This document shows positions 35,342 to 43,903 of a DNA stretch of 64,000 nucleotides, piece after piece. Position 1 is the first letter of the stretch, and every line of letters starts with the position of its first letter. The translations under genes were made by a program, and so were the position numbers. Source of the DNA: Litorimonas sp046250185 (GTDB lineage Bacteria > Pseudomonadota > Alphaproteobacteria > Caulobacterales > Maricaulaceae); assembly GCF_046250185.1 (NCBI RefSeq), contig NZ_CP176469.1. The stretch is one strand, 5' to 3'. The notes beneath the pieces were generated by a model. The model had not been told where the DNA came from. It worked only from the letters and a program-made list of their open reading frames with translations, and made no database searches.

Positions 35342-35800
35342 GTGATCAAACAATTTGGGCCGTCAGGTCAACATAGCAATGAACGCAGCTTACTGCTGCG
35401 ATCAGAAGGTCCAATTTTGGACGTTGTTATAAAAAAATCTAAAATTTTGTCTGGTCGCAATTTTCGTGGATTAATTGATACTGGCGCTTCGGTGAACTGT
35501 ATCGATAATATGACCGCTAGGAAGCTAGGGCTCCCAATTATAGACTATAAGCAGTTCCAATCTGCATCAGGTCAAAATTTAACACCAGTATATGTTGGGA
35601 TCATAGATATAGCCGAAGTTGGGATTGAAATTCTTGGTCAATTTTACGGAGCGGAATTGGGTCTGGGTACAAAGTCCTACCATTGTCTACTCGGCAGACC
35701 TTTCTTATCGAATTTTATATTTAGTTATGATGGGCCAGACGGCGTATTTCAGCTAGCGCAGCCTTCAACAATGAAAGCTCACATGGCATTTGATGAATGA
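35342..35800 (+). CDS. Retropepsin-like aspartic protease
   Basis: A 152-residue protein with the clan AA signature: LIDTGAS (residues 44-50, Asp46 catalytic) followed by a second conserved strand CLLGRPFLSNF (about 115-125), as in retropepsin-like enzymes that work as dimers. No signal peptide or membrane helix is seen, so it is probably cytosolic. The start is GTG, five bases after the stop of the small partner gene. It is AT-rich like its partner and overlaps the DUF2237 start by 4 bases. The substrate is unknown; its partner is a candidate adaptor or substrate. Confidence 0.78.
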   Translation: MIKQFGPSGQHSNERSLLLRSEGPILDVVIKKSKILSGRNFRGLIDTGASVNCIDNMTARKLGLPIIDYKQFQSASGQNLTPVYVGIIDIAEVGIEILGQFYGAELGLGTKSYHCLLGRPFLSNFIFSYDGPDGVFQLAQPSTMKAHMAFDE

Positions 35801-36171
35801 CCTCTAAATTCGGGACACTCAACATTCTGGGCGAAGCGTTGCAGCCTTGCTCCAAAGACCCGATGACCGGATTCTTTCGTGACGGCTGTTGCGAGACGGG
35901 GCCGCAGGACCGCGGGCGGCATATTGTTTGCGCGATCATGACGGCGGAATTTCTGGCGTTCTCAAAGGCGCAGGGCAATGACCTATCTACGCCGATGCCG
36001 CACTATCAATTCCCAGGTCTTAAGCCAGGCGATCAATGGTGCCTCTGTCTAGAGCGCTGGAAAGAAGCTCATGCGGCGGGCTTTGCGCCCAAGGTTAAAC
36101 TCGACGCCACGCACCAAATCGCGCTGGAACGGGTGCCGTTAGAGACTTTCAAAGCGTTTGCAGCGAAGTAA
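35797..36171 (+). CDS. DUF2237 family protein
   Basis: A 124-residue protein with the full DUF2237 pattern: LNILGEALQPCSKDPMTGFF, RDGCCETGPQDRG, HIVCAIMTAEFLAFSK and FPGLKPGDQWCLCLERW. Conserved cysteines suggest metal or disulfide chemistry, but no function is established. Normal base composition returns in this gene, so it marks the right edge of the AT-rich insert. It overlaps the protease stop by 4 bases (ATGA). Confidence 0.9.
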   Translation: MTSKFGTLNILGEALQPCSKDPMTGFFRDGCCETGPQDRGRHIVCAIMTAEFLAFSKAQGNDLSTPMPHYQFPGLKPGDQWCLCLERWKEAHAAGFAPKVKLDATHQIALERVPLETFKAFAAK

Positions 36172-36206
36172 TTGCGCTTAATCGCGACGCGCCCTAAGTA
36201 TGGGGC

Positions 36207-38102
36207 ATGGCTCATAACCCACCAGCATTTGGCGTAGAGGAGGACGCACCCGATAAGCATATCGGCGCGCCGACTCACGGCCCTGAACTGATCGCGGATT
36301 ATGTGACGCGCCTGCCTAACAAACCCGGCGTTTACCGTATGCTAGATCAGCACGGCACGTTGCTTTACGTGGGCAAGGCGAAGAACCTCAAAAAACGCGT
36401 GACCGCCTATACCAGCTATGCCCGCCACCCCGTGCGCATCGGGCGGATGATCCGCGCAACCCACAATATGGAATTTGTTGTCACCGAGACCGAGACCGAG
36501 GCGCTGCTGCTGGAAGCAAGCCTGATCAAAAAGCTCAAGCCGCGCTATAATATCCTGCTGCGCGACGATAAGAGCTTCCCGTATATTTTGGTGCGCAAAG
36601 ATCATCCTGCGGCGCAAGTCACCAAGCATCGCGGGGCGCGTAAAATTAAGGGCGAGTATTTCGGCCCCTTTGCGAGCGCATGGGCGGTTAACCGCACGCT
36701 GGACACGCTGCAACGGGCCTTCTTGCTGCGGAATTGTTCTGACAGTATTTATGAAAGCCGTTCGCGGCCATGCTTGCAGCACCAGATCAAGCGGTGTTCA
36801 GCACCCTGCACAGGCGTCATTTCGCTAGAAGATTATGCCGAGTCGATTGGCGATGCGGAGGATTTCCTCAAAGGCAAATCTGATCAACTGCTCAAGCGAT
36901 TACAAAAGCAAATGAAAGCGGCATCGACCGCGATGGACTTTGAAAAGGCCGCCGAAATCCGTGACCGTATTCGTGCCATGGCGCGGGTCTCCACCACGAG
37001 TGGCGCCATCTTGCCGACGACTTTCCAGGACGGCGATGTCATCGGCATTTACACGGCAGGTGGGCAAAGCTGCGTGCAGGTTTTCTTTTTCCGCGGTGGA
37101 CAGAACTGGGGCAATAGCAGCCATTTCCCGCGTCACACAAAGGACAGCTCGCCCGAAGACGTGTTGGATGCTTTCGTCGCGCAATTTTATTTCGACAAAC
37201 CTGTGCCGAAGCAGATTTTCCTCTCCCACACTTTGCCGAGCCAAGCCTTGATTGCAGAAGCTTTGTCGGAACGGGCAGGGCGCAATGTCCCGCTCATCGT
37301 GCCAGAGCGGGGCGAGAAGAAAAAGCTGATCAAACAAACCGTGCGCAACGCCCATGAGAGCCTCTCGCGCAAAATGGCGGAAACTGCGACGCAGGGCAAA
37401 TTGCTGGCGGAGTTGCAAGAGCTATTTGATCTGCCAGAATTACCGCAACGCATTGAGGTCTATGATAACTCTCATATTCAAGGCACAAATGCGATCGGCG
37501 CGTTTATCGTGGCAGGGCCAGAGGGGTTCCGCAAACGCGACTACCGCACCTATAATATCAAGCGGGAAGAGACGATTGCGGGCGATGATTACGGCATGAT
37601 GCGAGAGGTTTTCTCACGCCGTTTTGGAAAACTTGTCAAAGACAAAACGCTGGAATGGCCAGACCTCGTCTTGATTGATGGGGGTAAGGGGCAGCTATCC
37701 TCGGTCACGGAAACCTTGCGAGAATTGGACGTGCTGGACCGCGTGAAACTCGTCGCCATCGCCAAAGGGCCAGACCGCAATGCGGGACGTGAGACATTCT
37801 TTATGAACGATCGTGATCCGTTTACTTTGCCGCAACGCAGTCCTGCTATGTATTTTCTGCAGCGTCTCCGCGATGAAGCGCATAGGTTTGCGATTGGTAC
37901 CCATCGTGCGCGCCGTAAAAAAGAGATGAAAAGTAATCCACTCGATGGTATCGCAGGAGTCGGGCCAGGTCGAAAACGCGCTTTGCTCGCCCATTTCGGC
38001 TCTGCCAAAGGCGTCAAAAACGCTGGGGTCGATGACTTAGCGAAGGTAGAGGGGGTCAGTCAAAAACTGGCTCAGAACATTCATGACTACTTCCACGAAT
38101 AA
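36207..38102 (+). CDS. uvrC: Excinuclease ABC subunit C
   Basis: Makes both incisions in nucleotide excision repair with UvrAB. The N-terminal GIY-YIG domain starts LPNKPGVYRMLDQHGTLLYV with VGKAKNLKKR; a central UvrB-binding helix pair follows (FEKAAEIRDRIRAM); the RNase H-like endonuclease half contains YDNSHIQGTNAIGA and LVLIDGGKGQLS; tandem helix-hairpin-helix motifs end the protein (GVGPGRKRALL). Length of 631 is normal. The stop codon lies in a 15-base tandem repeat, and the next gene starts 20 bases before it. Confidence 0.97.
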   Translation: MAHNPPAFGVEEDAPDKHIGAPTHGPELIADYVTRLPNKPGVYRMLDQHGTLLYVGKAKNLKKRVTAYTSYARHPVRIGRMIRATHNMEFVVTETETEALLLEASLIKKLKPRYNILLRDDKSFPYILVRKDHPAAQVTKHRGARKIKGEYFGPFASAWAVNRTLDTLQRAFLLRNCSDSIYESRSRPCLQHQIKRCSAPCTGVISLEDYAESIGDAEDFLKGKSDQLLKRLQKQMKAASTAMDFEKAAEIRDRIRAMARVSTTSGAILPTTFQDGDVIGIYTAGGQSCVQVFFFRGGQNWGNSSHFPRHTKDSSPEDVLDAFVAQFYFDKPVPKQIFLSHTLPSQALIAEALSERAGRNVPLIVPERGEKKKLIKQTVRNAHESLSRKMAETATQGKLLAELQELFDLPELPQRIEVYDNSHIQGTNAIGAFIVAGPEGFRKRDYRTYNIKREETIAGDDYGMMREVFSRRFGKLVKDKTLEWPDLVLIDGGKGQLSSVTETLRELDVLDRVKLVAIAKGPDRNAGRETFFMNDRDPFTLPQRSPAMYFLQRLRDEAHRFAIGTHRARRKKEMKSNPLDGIAGVGPGRKRALLAHFGSAKGVKNAGVDDLAKVEGVSQKLAQNIHDYFHE

Positions 38103-38799
38103 CGCTGGCACGAATAAAACTGGCACAAATAATACAGACGCAATAAGCACCGCAGATGCAGGCGGAGCTTTCGCCGATGGCCTGACACTGGTGCGCATTT
38201 TGTTGACACCTGTTGTGATGTTCTTGATCTATCGGGCGTGGACGCCAACAGGCATTGATACCACGCTAACGGCTCTGGCTTCATTCCTCTTTGCGATTGC
38301 CGCGATCAGCGACATTATCGATGACTTTTTAGGCGGTAGCGCCAAGTCAGCCTTTCGGAAATTCGGCTATCTGGACGATATAGCGGATACGGTCTTAGTG
38401 GTCGGTACGCTTTTGGCTCTGCTGTTTGTGGTTCACCGCGCGGGGATTTTGGCGTGGCCATTTACAGTGCCAGCCGTGATTTTGATCGGGCGTGAAGTTA
38501 TCGTCGGTTTGTTGAAAGGCTTTGAATTGCACCGCTTTGGCTGGCCAGACAATGTCCTATCCAGTGCCAAAACGGGCTTTGCCATGCTCGGCACTTGTCT
38601 CTTACTAGCCTCACCGTGGTTGACACAATGGGTCGATATGGCGCGTGCGAATGAAGATAATGTGATGCAAATTTTTAATAGCAACTCACCCATGATTTGG
38701 ATTGTGGGGCAGGTTGTTTTGTGGATCGCAGCGCTGTTCTCTATTCTAAGCGCAATTAAGATTTTTCGGGCCAATCTCGGCCCCGCAAATGAGGCATAA
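38083..38799 (+). CDS. CDP-alcohol phosphotransferase paralogue with altered signature
   Basis: A 238-residue membrane protein with six helices, related to PgsA, which makes phosphatidylglycerol-phosphate. The first 30 residues are a low-complexity Thr/Asn/Gly run coded by the tandem repeat over the uvrC stop. The catalytic region reads SDIIDDFLGGSAKSAFRKFG then YLDDIADT. The four metal aspartates keep the standard spacing (0, 3, 21, 25), but the Gly and Ala-Arg of the DxxDGxxAR core are Asp and Gly-Gly. It may have a different substrate or be impaired. A canonical PgsA follows after three bases. Confidence 0.82.
   Translation: MTTSTNNAGTNKTGTNNTDAISTADAGGAFADGLTLVRILLTPVVMFLIYRAWTPTGIDTTLTALASFLFAIAAISDIIDDFLGGSAKSAFRKFGYLDDIADTVLVVGTLLALLFVVHRAGILAWPFTVPAVILIGREVIVGLLKGFELHRFGWPDNVLSSAKTGFAMLGTCLLLASPWLTQWVDMARANEDNVMQIFNSNSPMIWIVGQVVLWIAALFSILSAIKIFRANLGPANEA
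38094..38138 (+). repeat. 15-base tandem triplication across the uvrC stop and pgsA-like start
   Basis: Three adjacent 15-base units (CACGAATAACGCTGG, CACGAATAAAACTGG, CACAAATAATACAGA); the first two differ at two bases and the third has drifted further. In the uvrC frame each unit repeats a sense codon plus TAA; in the overlapping frame they encode the Thr/Asn/Gly-rich N-terminus of the next protein. Confidence 0.85.
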
Positions 38800-38802
38800 G
38801 AT

Positions 38803-39429
38803 TTGACCCAAACACTCACAGCCGATCGCCATTCGCTACATTGGCTGCCCAATGCGCTCACGGTCGCGCGCATCCTGTCGATCCCGCTGATCGTTTACGG
38901 TATCCTCGCCTTTAGCTTTGGATGGGAAGGTCCGCTTGCGCGACTTTGGTTGATTGGCGGCGTGTTTATAGCGGCCGTGTTTACAGACTTTTTAGATGGG
39001 TATTTAGCTCGGCGCTGGAACGTGACCTCCAGCTTTGGGCGTATGATTGATCCGATTGCGGATAAGCTTCTCGTCGCAGGGTGCTTAATCGCCTTTATGA
39101 TTGCCAGCCAAGGATCGTGGTTATTTCTGATCCCCGGGCTCGCCATTATTGGGCGTGATATTTTGGTATCTGGCGCGCGCGAACACGCGGCCTTATCGGC
39201 CCGCGCTATGCCGCCGACGAAGCTGGCAAAGTGGAAGACCGCCTGCGAAATGCTCGCCATTGCGGCCTTGCTCGTCTGGGCGTTTGGCAGTTCCTATCTC
39301 GCGATTGACACCTCTATCCCTAGCATTGGCGCGAATGCCAAGCTGATCGGTCTCGTGCTTTTATGGCTCGCGGCTGCGCTGTCCGTTTATACGGGGCAGC
39401 TCTATGTAAGGGCCGCCGTAAAGGACTGA
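38803..39429 (+). CDS. pgsA: CDP-diacylglycerol-glycerol-3-phosphate 3-phosphatidyltransferase
   Basis: Makes phosphatidylglycerol-phosphate from CDP-diacylglycerol in the inner membrane. The signature is canonical: TDFLDGYLARRWNVTSSFGR followed by MIDPIADK. The N-terminal WLPNALTVARILSIPLIVYG is the usual first helix lead. Start is TTG at 38803. Phosphatidylglycerol is the lipid donor for Lgt, also encoded in this window. Length of 208 is slightly long but normal for alphaproteobacteria. Confidence 0.93.
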   Translation: MTQTLTADRHSLHWLPNALTVARILSIPLIVYGILAFSFGWEGPLARLWLIGGVFIAAVFTDFLDGYLARRWNVTSSFGRMIDPIADKLLVAGCLIAFMIASQGSWLFLIPGLAIIGRDILVSGAREHAALSARAMPPTKLAKWKTACEMLAIAALLVWAFGSSYLAIDTSIPSIGANAKLIGLVLLWLAAALSVYTGQLYVRAAVKD

Positions 39430-39432
39430 CAG

Positions 39433-40326
39433 CTAAGACGACGGCTTGAACATATCGATACGGCCATTGACGGCATCATCATAGTGTCCAACCATCGCTT
39501 CGCAGACTTTGCCAGGCTTGTAATGAATCCCGTCAATCTCGCGCACAGGCGTGACTTCGGCGGCGGTGCCAACAACAAAACACTCATCAAAATGCGCCAT
39601 TTCACTCGGCAGAATATCGCGTTTGAAGACCTTGAATCCGTTCGCCTCGGCTAGCTTGATCAAGCTGTCATGCGTGATGCCGTCCAGCAGAATGTCGTTC
39701 GTCGGCGTGTGTAATTCGTCGCCGCGCACAAAGAAAATATGCGCGCCAGTACATTCTGCCACGCGCCCGCGATAATCAAACATCAAGGCATCGTCCCAGC
39801 CTGTCGCAGCAGCTTTATCTTTCGCCAGCGTGCAGATCATATAGAGGCCAGCCGCCTTCGACTTACACGGACTTGTATCGGGCGCAGGGCGTTTCCATTC
39901 GGAAATACACAAGCGGATACCCTTCATTTTGTCAGCGAAATAACTACCCCAATGCCAGCATGCGACAGCCAAGTGGATCTGATTATTCTTCGATGCCACG
40001 CCCATCATCTCTGACCCGCGCCACGCGACAGGGCGTACATAGGCGTCTTTTAATCCAGAATTAGCCAACGTCTTGCGGCACGCCTCATCGATTTGTTCGG
40101 CAGTATAGGGAATTTCATAGCCCAAGATTTTCGCTGAATTGACCAAACGCTTGGAATGGTCGTTCAAGCGAAAAATCTCGCCATTATAGGCGCGGTCGCC
40201 TTCAAAAACGGCGGACCCATAATGAAGCGAATGTGTCAGCAGGTGAACTTTCGTATCGCGCCATTCGATGAAATCTCCGTCCATCCAAATATGGCCATCG
40301 CGATCGTGATAGGCTTTTTCAATCAT
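39433..40326 (-). CDS. ilvE: Branched-chain amino acid aminotransferase
   Basis: PLP-dependent class IV aminotransferase for leucine, isoleucine and valine. HSLHYGSAVFEGDRAYNGEI (about residues 34-53) is the family start motif; the PLP lysine is expected in SPCKSKAAGLYM (about 150), and ILLDGITHDSLIKLA is the C-terminal signature. Length of 297 is normal. It converges on pgsA with three bases between stops and is divergent from the response regulator. Confidence 0.92.
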   Translation of the reverse strand: MIEKAYHDRDGHIWMDGDFIEWRDTKVHLLTHSLHYGSAVFEGDRAYNGEIFRLNDHSKRLVNSAKILGYEIPYTAEQIDEACRKTLANSGLKDAYVRPVAWRGSEMMGVASKNNQIHLAVACWHWGSYFADKMKGIRLCISEWKRPAPDTSPCKSKAAGLYMICTLAKDKAAATGWDDALMFDYRGRVAECTGAHIFFVRGDELHTPTNDILLDGITHDSLIKLAEANGFKVFKRDILPSEMAHFDECFVVGTAAEVTPVREIDGIHYKPGKVCEAMVGHYDDAVNGRIDMFKPSS

Positions 40327-40434
40327 GGTCTTTCCACTTATTCTTGTGCGGCCTTGCGGCGCTCTCTCTTTCAGTTCATTCTTACGGCAAGGACAATTAA
40401 GTCAACCTGCATAAAGCCTCGGATAGAGAAAAAT

Positions 40435-41139
40435 TTGACACAACAGGCCACATATTTAGATCGCTCCGACACGCATATTCTCGTCATTGATGATGATGAT
40501 CGAATTCGCGATCTTTTGCAGCGTTATTTGGGCAAGAACGGCTACCGCGTTTCGGGTGCAGAAAGCGCGGCCATGGCGAGCGCGAAGATGGCGGGGTTGA
40601 GCTATGATCTGCTGATCCTCGACGTGATGATGCCGGGTGAAGACGGGCTGAGCTTTGCGCGCCGCCTGCGCGAACATCACGACGTCCCGATCATTATGCT
40701 GACCGCGTTGGGCGAGAGTGAACACCGCATTGAGGGGTTGAAAGCGGGGGTCGATGACTATTTGCCAAAGCCATTTGAGCCCGAAGAATTACTTCTGCGG
40801 ATCGACGCTATTTTCCGCCGAGCGGGCCGCAAAATGCCAAGCGAATCTGTGCGCTTTGGCCCCTATGAATATGACACAATGCAGGGCTTACTCCGCAAAA
40901 ATGGCAAGCGCGTGCAGTTGACAACGGGGGAGCAGACCTTGCTGTCTTTGCTAGCGCGGCAGGCTGGGGCCACGGTCTCGCGGTATATCCTGTCGGAAAA
41001 TATCAAAGCCAATTCGGAACGCGCGGTGGATGTGCAAATGACCCGCCTGCGCCGTAAATTGGAGGACAATCCGAGCGAACCAGAATTCTTGCTGACAATT
41101 CGGGGTGAGGGGTACCGCTTGGTGTCCGAAGCCTTATGA
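40435..41139 (+). CDS. OmpR/PetR-type response regulator
   Basis: A two-component transcription regulator. The receiver domain has the acidic pair IDDDD (about residue 19), the phospho-acceptor in LILDVMMPGEDG and the conserved lysine in YLPKPF; the winged-helix DNA-binding domain follows (about 135-230, RAVDVQMTRLRRKLEDNP). The start is TTG with an AGAG site seven bases upstream; no in-frame ATG lies close to the receiver, and upstream ATGs would add about 90 residues read through the ilvE antisense region. It overlaps the kinase gene by 4 bases. Confidence 0.92.
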   Translation: MTQQATYLDRSDTHILVIDDDDRIRDLLQRYLGKNGYRVSGAESAAMASAKMAGLSYDLLILDVMMPGEDGLSFARRLREHHDVPIIMLTALGESEHRIEGLKAGVDDYLPKPFEPEELLLRIDAIFRRAGRKMPSESVRFGPYEYDTMQGLLRKNGKRVQLTTGEQTLLSLLARQAGATVSRYILSENIKANSERAVDVQMTRLRRKLEDNPSEPEFLLTIRGEGYRLVSEAL

Positions 41140-42440
41140 CCATGCCGTTCAAGCGCTACTTGCCCAAGAGCCTTTACGGGCGGGCGTCGGCGATCATCAT
41201 CACGCCGATTGTGATTATGCAAATGGCTGTGGCCTATTTCTTCTTCAACGCGCATTGGTCGCAAGTCACCGCCAATCTCTCCGACAGCGTCGCCGCAGAT
41301 ATTGCAGTCGCGACGCAGCTTTATTCCCAAGCCCCCAGCGAGGCGAAGGCCGAAGAACTCGACGCGCTGCTCCGTCCCGATATGCAGCTCTCGATCAAGC
41401 TCCGCCCGGGCGATGATCTGCCAGAGGTCGACCGACAGGCGTTTTTCTCTGTTCTGGACCGCACCCTGCGCCGCGCCCTAAATCAGACACTGGATGATCC
41501 TTTCTGGTTTGATACGACACGCTATCCCAATCACATCGATATTCGCGTGAAAGTGGATGAGGGCGTTTTACGATTTGTCGCGGCGCGGGAGCGTGTGTTC
41601 GCGCCGACAGGGTTCGTCTTCATCTTTTGGCTGATCACCGCGACCGTGCTGCTGACACTGGTTTCAATTATCTTTATCCGCAATCAAGCCAAGCCTATCC
41701 GTCAACTCGCCGATGCCGCCGATGCCTTTGGTAAGGGACAAGATATTTCAACTTTCAAACCGTCTGGCGCATCCGAAGTTCGCCGCGCGGGGCAGTCATT
41801 TTTGAAGATGCGCGCACGGATACAGCGTCACTTGGAACAACGGACAATGATGCTGGCTGGTGTATCGCATGACCTGCGCACGCCGCTGACACGGCTGAAA
41901 CTACAGATCGCTATGCAAGACGAGACGGAGGACACACGCGCGGCCAAGCGTGATATTGCTGAGATGGAAGCGATGCTAACGGGTTATCTCGACTTCGCCC
42001 GCGGGCTGGGAAATGAGAAGCCAGTGAGTACGGCCTTACCAGAATTTCTGACGGAGACGTTGGTAAGTTTTCCTGATGTGAGTCTTAAAGACGTTCCGGA
42101 CATAACACTCCCTCTGCGCACAGCATTGGTGCGACGGGCGCTGGTCAACCTGATCCATAATGCTCGCAAATATGCAAAGCGATGCGAGGTATGCGCGGAG
42201 ACCGTCGGTAATTTAGTGCTGATCCACGTCGATGATGACGGCCCAGGTATCCCCGAAGATGATCGGGAGGAAGCGTTCAAAGCCTTTCAACGGCTGGACG
42301 TCGCGCGAAATCAAAACGTCGAAGGTGTGGGTTTGGGCTTGTCGATCGCACGAGATATTGCGCAAATTCACGGTGGGAAGTTAGTCTTGGATGATAGCCC
42401 GCTTGGGGGGCTGCGGGCGACCTTGGCTTTGCCGCGTTAG
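41136..42440 (+). CDS. EnvZ-type sensor histidine kinase
   Basis: The partner kinase of the preceding regulator. Two membrane helices (about 15-38 and 162-186) flank a periplasmic sensor of about 125 residues; a HAMP linker follows. The H-box is GVSHDLRTPLTRLKLQIA (His about residue 247), then the N-box NLIHNARKYAK, G1 DDGPGIPEDD and G2 GLGLSIARD. The 434 residues and the HDLRTPLTR box match EnvZ-like proteins. The signal sensed is not evident. Its end overlaps the convergent proC stop by 4 bases. Confidence 0.94.
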   Translation: MTMPFKRYLPKSLYGRASAIIITPIVIMQMAVAYFFFNAHWSQVTANLSDSVAADIAVATQLYSQAPSEAKAEELDALLRPDMQLSIKLRPGDDLPEVDRQAFFSVLDRTLRRALNQTLDDPFWFDTTRYPNHIDIRVKVDEGVLRFVAARERVFAPTGFVFIFWLITATVLLTLVSIIFIRNQAKPIRQLADAADAFGKGQDISTFKPSGASEVRRAGQSFLKMRARIQRHLEQRTMMLAGVSHDLRTPLTRLKLQIAMQDETEDTRAAKRDIAEMEAMLTGYLDFARGLGNEKPVSTALPEFLTETLVSFPDVSLKDVPDITLPLRTALVRRALVNLIHNARKYAKRCEVCAETVGNLVLIHVDDDGPGIPEDDREEAFKAFQRLDVARNQNVEGVGLGLSIARDIAQIHGGKLVLDDSPLGGLRATLALPR

Positions 42441-43255
42441 TCTTCGTCTTGCGCCAACTCTTCGGCGCGTTTGAGCGCGGCCTGCGCGGCACGGCGCATC
42501 AACGCGGCCAAGCCGTCCTCCGCCATCAGAACATCAAGTGCCGCTTGGGTCGTGCCATTGGGGGACGTCACATTCCTGCGCAAAGTTTCTGGCGTTTCGT
42601 CGCTCTGGGCAAGCAAAGCGGCGGCCCCGATAATGGTCTGACGCGCAAATTCAGGCGCGAGGTCTTTGGGCAAGCCAACGTCTTTCGCTGCTAATTCCAG
42701 CGCTTCGCAAAGGTGGAAAATATAAGCGGGGCCAGAGCCCGAAATCGCAGTGACAGAATTAATCAGCGCCTCGGTTTCCACCCGCCGCACAATACCAACA
42801 GCCGAGAGCAGTTGCTCAGCCGTGTCTAAATGCGCGGGATCAAGCCCTGCTGGCCCCGTGATTGCTGTGATCCCTTCACCGATAGAGGAAGGCGTGTTGG
42901 GCATAGCGCGGATGATTGGGCGCGCGCCGAACATGCGCTCAATCTGCGCGATAGATGTGCCCGCCATGATTGAAATGACGAGGGCATTGGGCGGGATATA
43001 CCCTGCGATAGATTTGGCGATTTCACTCACCATTTGCGGCTTTACGGCGAGCAAAACGACTTTGACCGTGTTGGGAATATCGTGGGGTTCGTCAATGTGC
43101 CGTGCGCCTTTTTCGACGGCGTAGACCGCGTCCGTCCCGAGATGGGGATCAACAATGGCGAGGCGTTTGGCGTTGACAGTGCCGTTTTCCAGCCAGCCAC
43201 GAATGAGTGACCCGCCCATCTTCCCTGCGCCAACAATCAGGTGCGTCGCGCTCAT
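42437..43255 (-). CDS. proC: Pyrroline-5-carboxylate reductase
   Basis: Last step of proline synthesis, reducing pyrroline-5-carboxylate with NAD(P)H. The Rossmann start HLIVGAGKMGGSLIRGWL, the central AVKPQMVSEI and RAMPNTPSSIGEGITAI, and the C-terminal signature ISGSGPAYIFHLCEALELAA are all present. Length of 272 is typical. It follows the YbjN gene by three bases, so the two are co-transcribed. Confidence 0.96.
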   Translation of the reverse strand: MSATHLIVGAGKMGGSLIRGWLENGTVNAKRLAIVDPHLGTDAVYAVEKGARHIDEPHDIPNTVKVVLLAVKPQMVSEIAKSIAGYIPPNALVISIMAGTSIAQIERMFGARPIIRAMPNTPSSIGEGITAITGPAGLDPAHLDTAEQLLSAVGIVRRVETEALINSVTAISGSGPAYIFHLCEALELAAKDVGLPKDLAPEFARQTIIGAAALLAQSDETPETLRRNVTSPNGTTQAALDVLMAEDGLAALMRRAAQAALKRAEELAQDED

Positions 43256-43258
43256 CAG

Positions 43259-43792
43259 CTAAGGATTAGACGCGAGATCAACAAGAGCGGAAGTCAACGC
43301 GTCTTCAGGCGATTTGCCCGCCCATATCACGTATTGGCAAGCGGGATAGCCGCGCTCCGCCGCATCGAGTGCCAGCGCGATCAAGTCCATCGCTTGTTCC
43401 GTGCGCAATGTCGCTCCGCCACGAAGGCTCAGCGCATTACGGTAGACAAGCGCTTGGTTTTTCTCCCAAAAATCGAAATGCCCGCCCGAGAGGCGTTCAT
43501 TGATGAGCGACATCAGGCGGCAAATATCATCCGAGCGCCCGCCCGGTGTGCGGCCCTCAAAGACGAGGAAGACTTGCACTTGCTCCGTCCCAGGATTCCA
43601 CGTCATGGAAATATCGTGATCACACCATGCGCCTGGCACAGAAAGATGGATTTCAGAATAATCAATCCGCTCAAAATCATAGCCTTCCGCAATCGCGAGC
43701 CGCTCAAATGCGTTGATCGGATTGCCACGCATGGCGGGCGTCCCTGACAGTGTCGGGTTTGGGCGCAAACAGCGTTGATCAGCAAATGACAT
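43259..43792 (-). CDS. YbjN domain protein
   Basis: A 177-residue protein of the YbjN family, whose fold resembles type III secretion chaperones. The segment NAFERLAIAEGYDFERIDYS (about residues 28-47) starts the domain, followed by strands ISMTWNPGTEQVQVFLVFEG and the C-terminal helix. ATG at 43792 is preferred because GGTGGGA lies five bases upstream; a GTG 33 bases earlier has no such site. In alphaproteobacteria YbjN and proC are often adjacent. Function unknown. Confidence 0.85.
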   Translation of the reverse strand: MSFADQRCLRPNPTLSGTPAMRGNPINAFERLAIAEGYDFERIDYSEIHLSVPGAWCDHDISMTWNPGTEQVQVFLVFEGRTPGGRSDDICRLMSLINERLSGGHFDFWEKNQALVYRNALSLRGGATLRTEQAMDLIALALDAAERGYPACQYVIWAGKSPEDALTSALVDLASNP

Positions 43793-43903
43793 ATATTCCC
43801 ACCAGAATCGTTTTGTTATGACCACGCTATGACAACGGGAAAAATATACAAGATATAGAGGTGAGCGCCGTGTTGATAACTATTCGTTGTGGTTAATCAA
43901 AGA

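Noticed and set aside
35342..35800. Protease gene as part of a retroelement or prophage
   Set aside because: No reverse transcriptase, integrase, phage structural gene or flanking repeat is present; only the protease fold is shared with retroelements.
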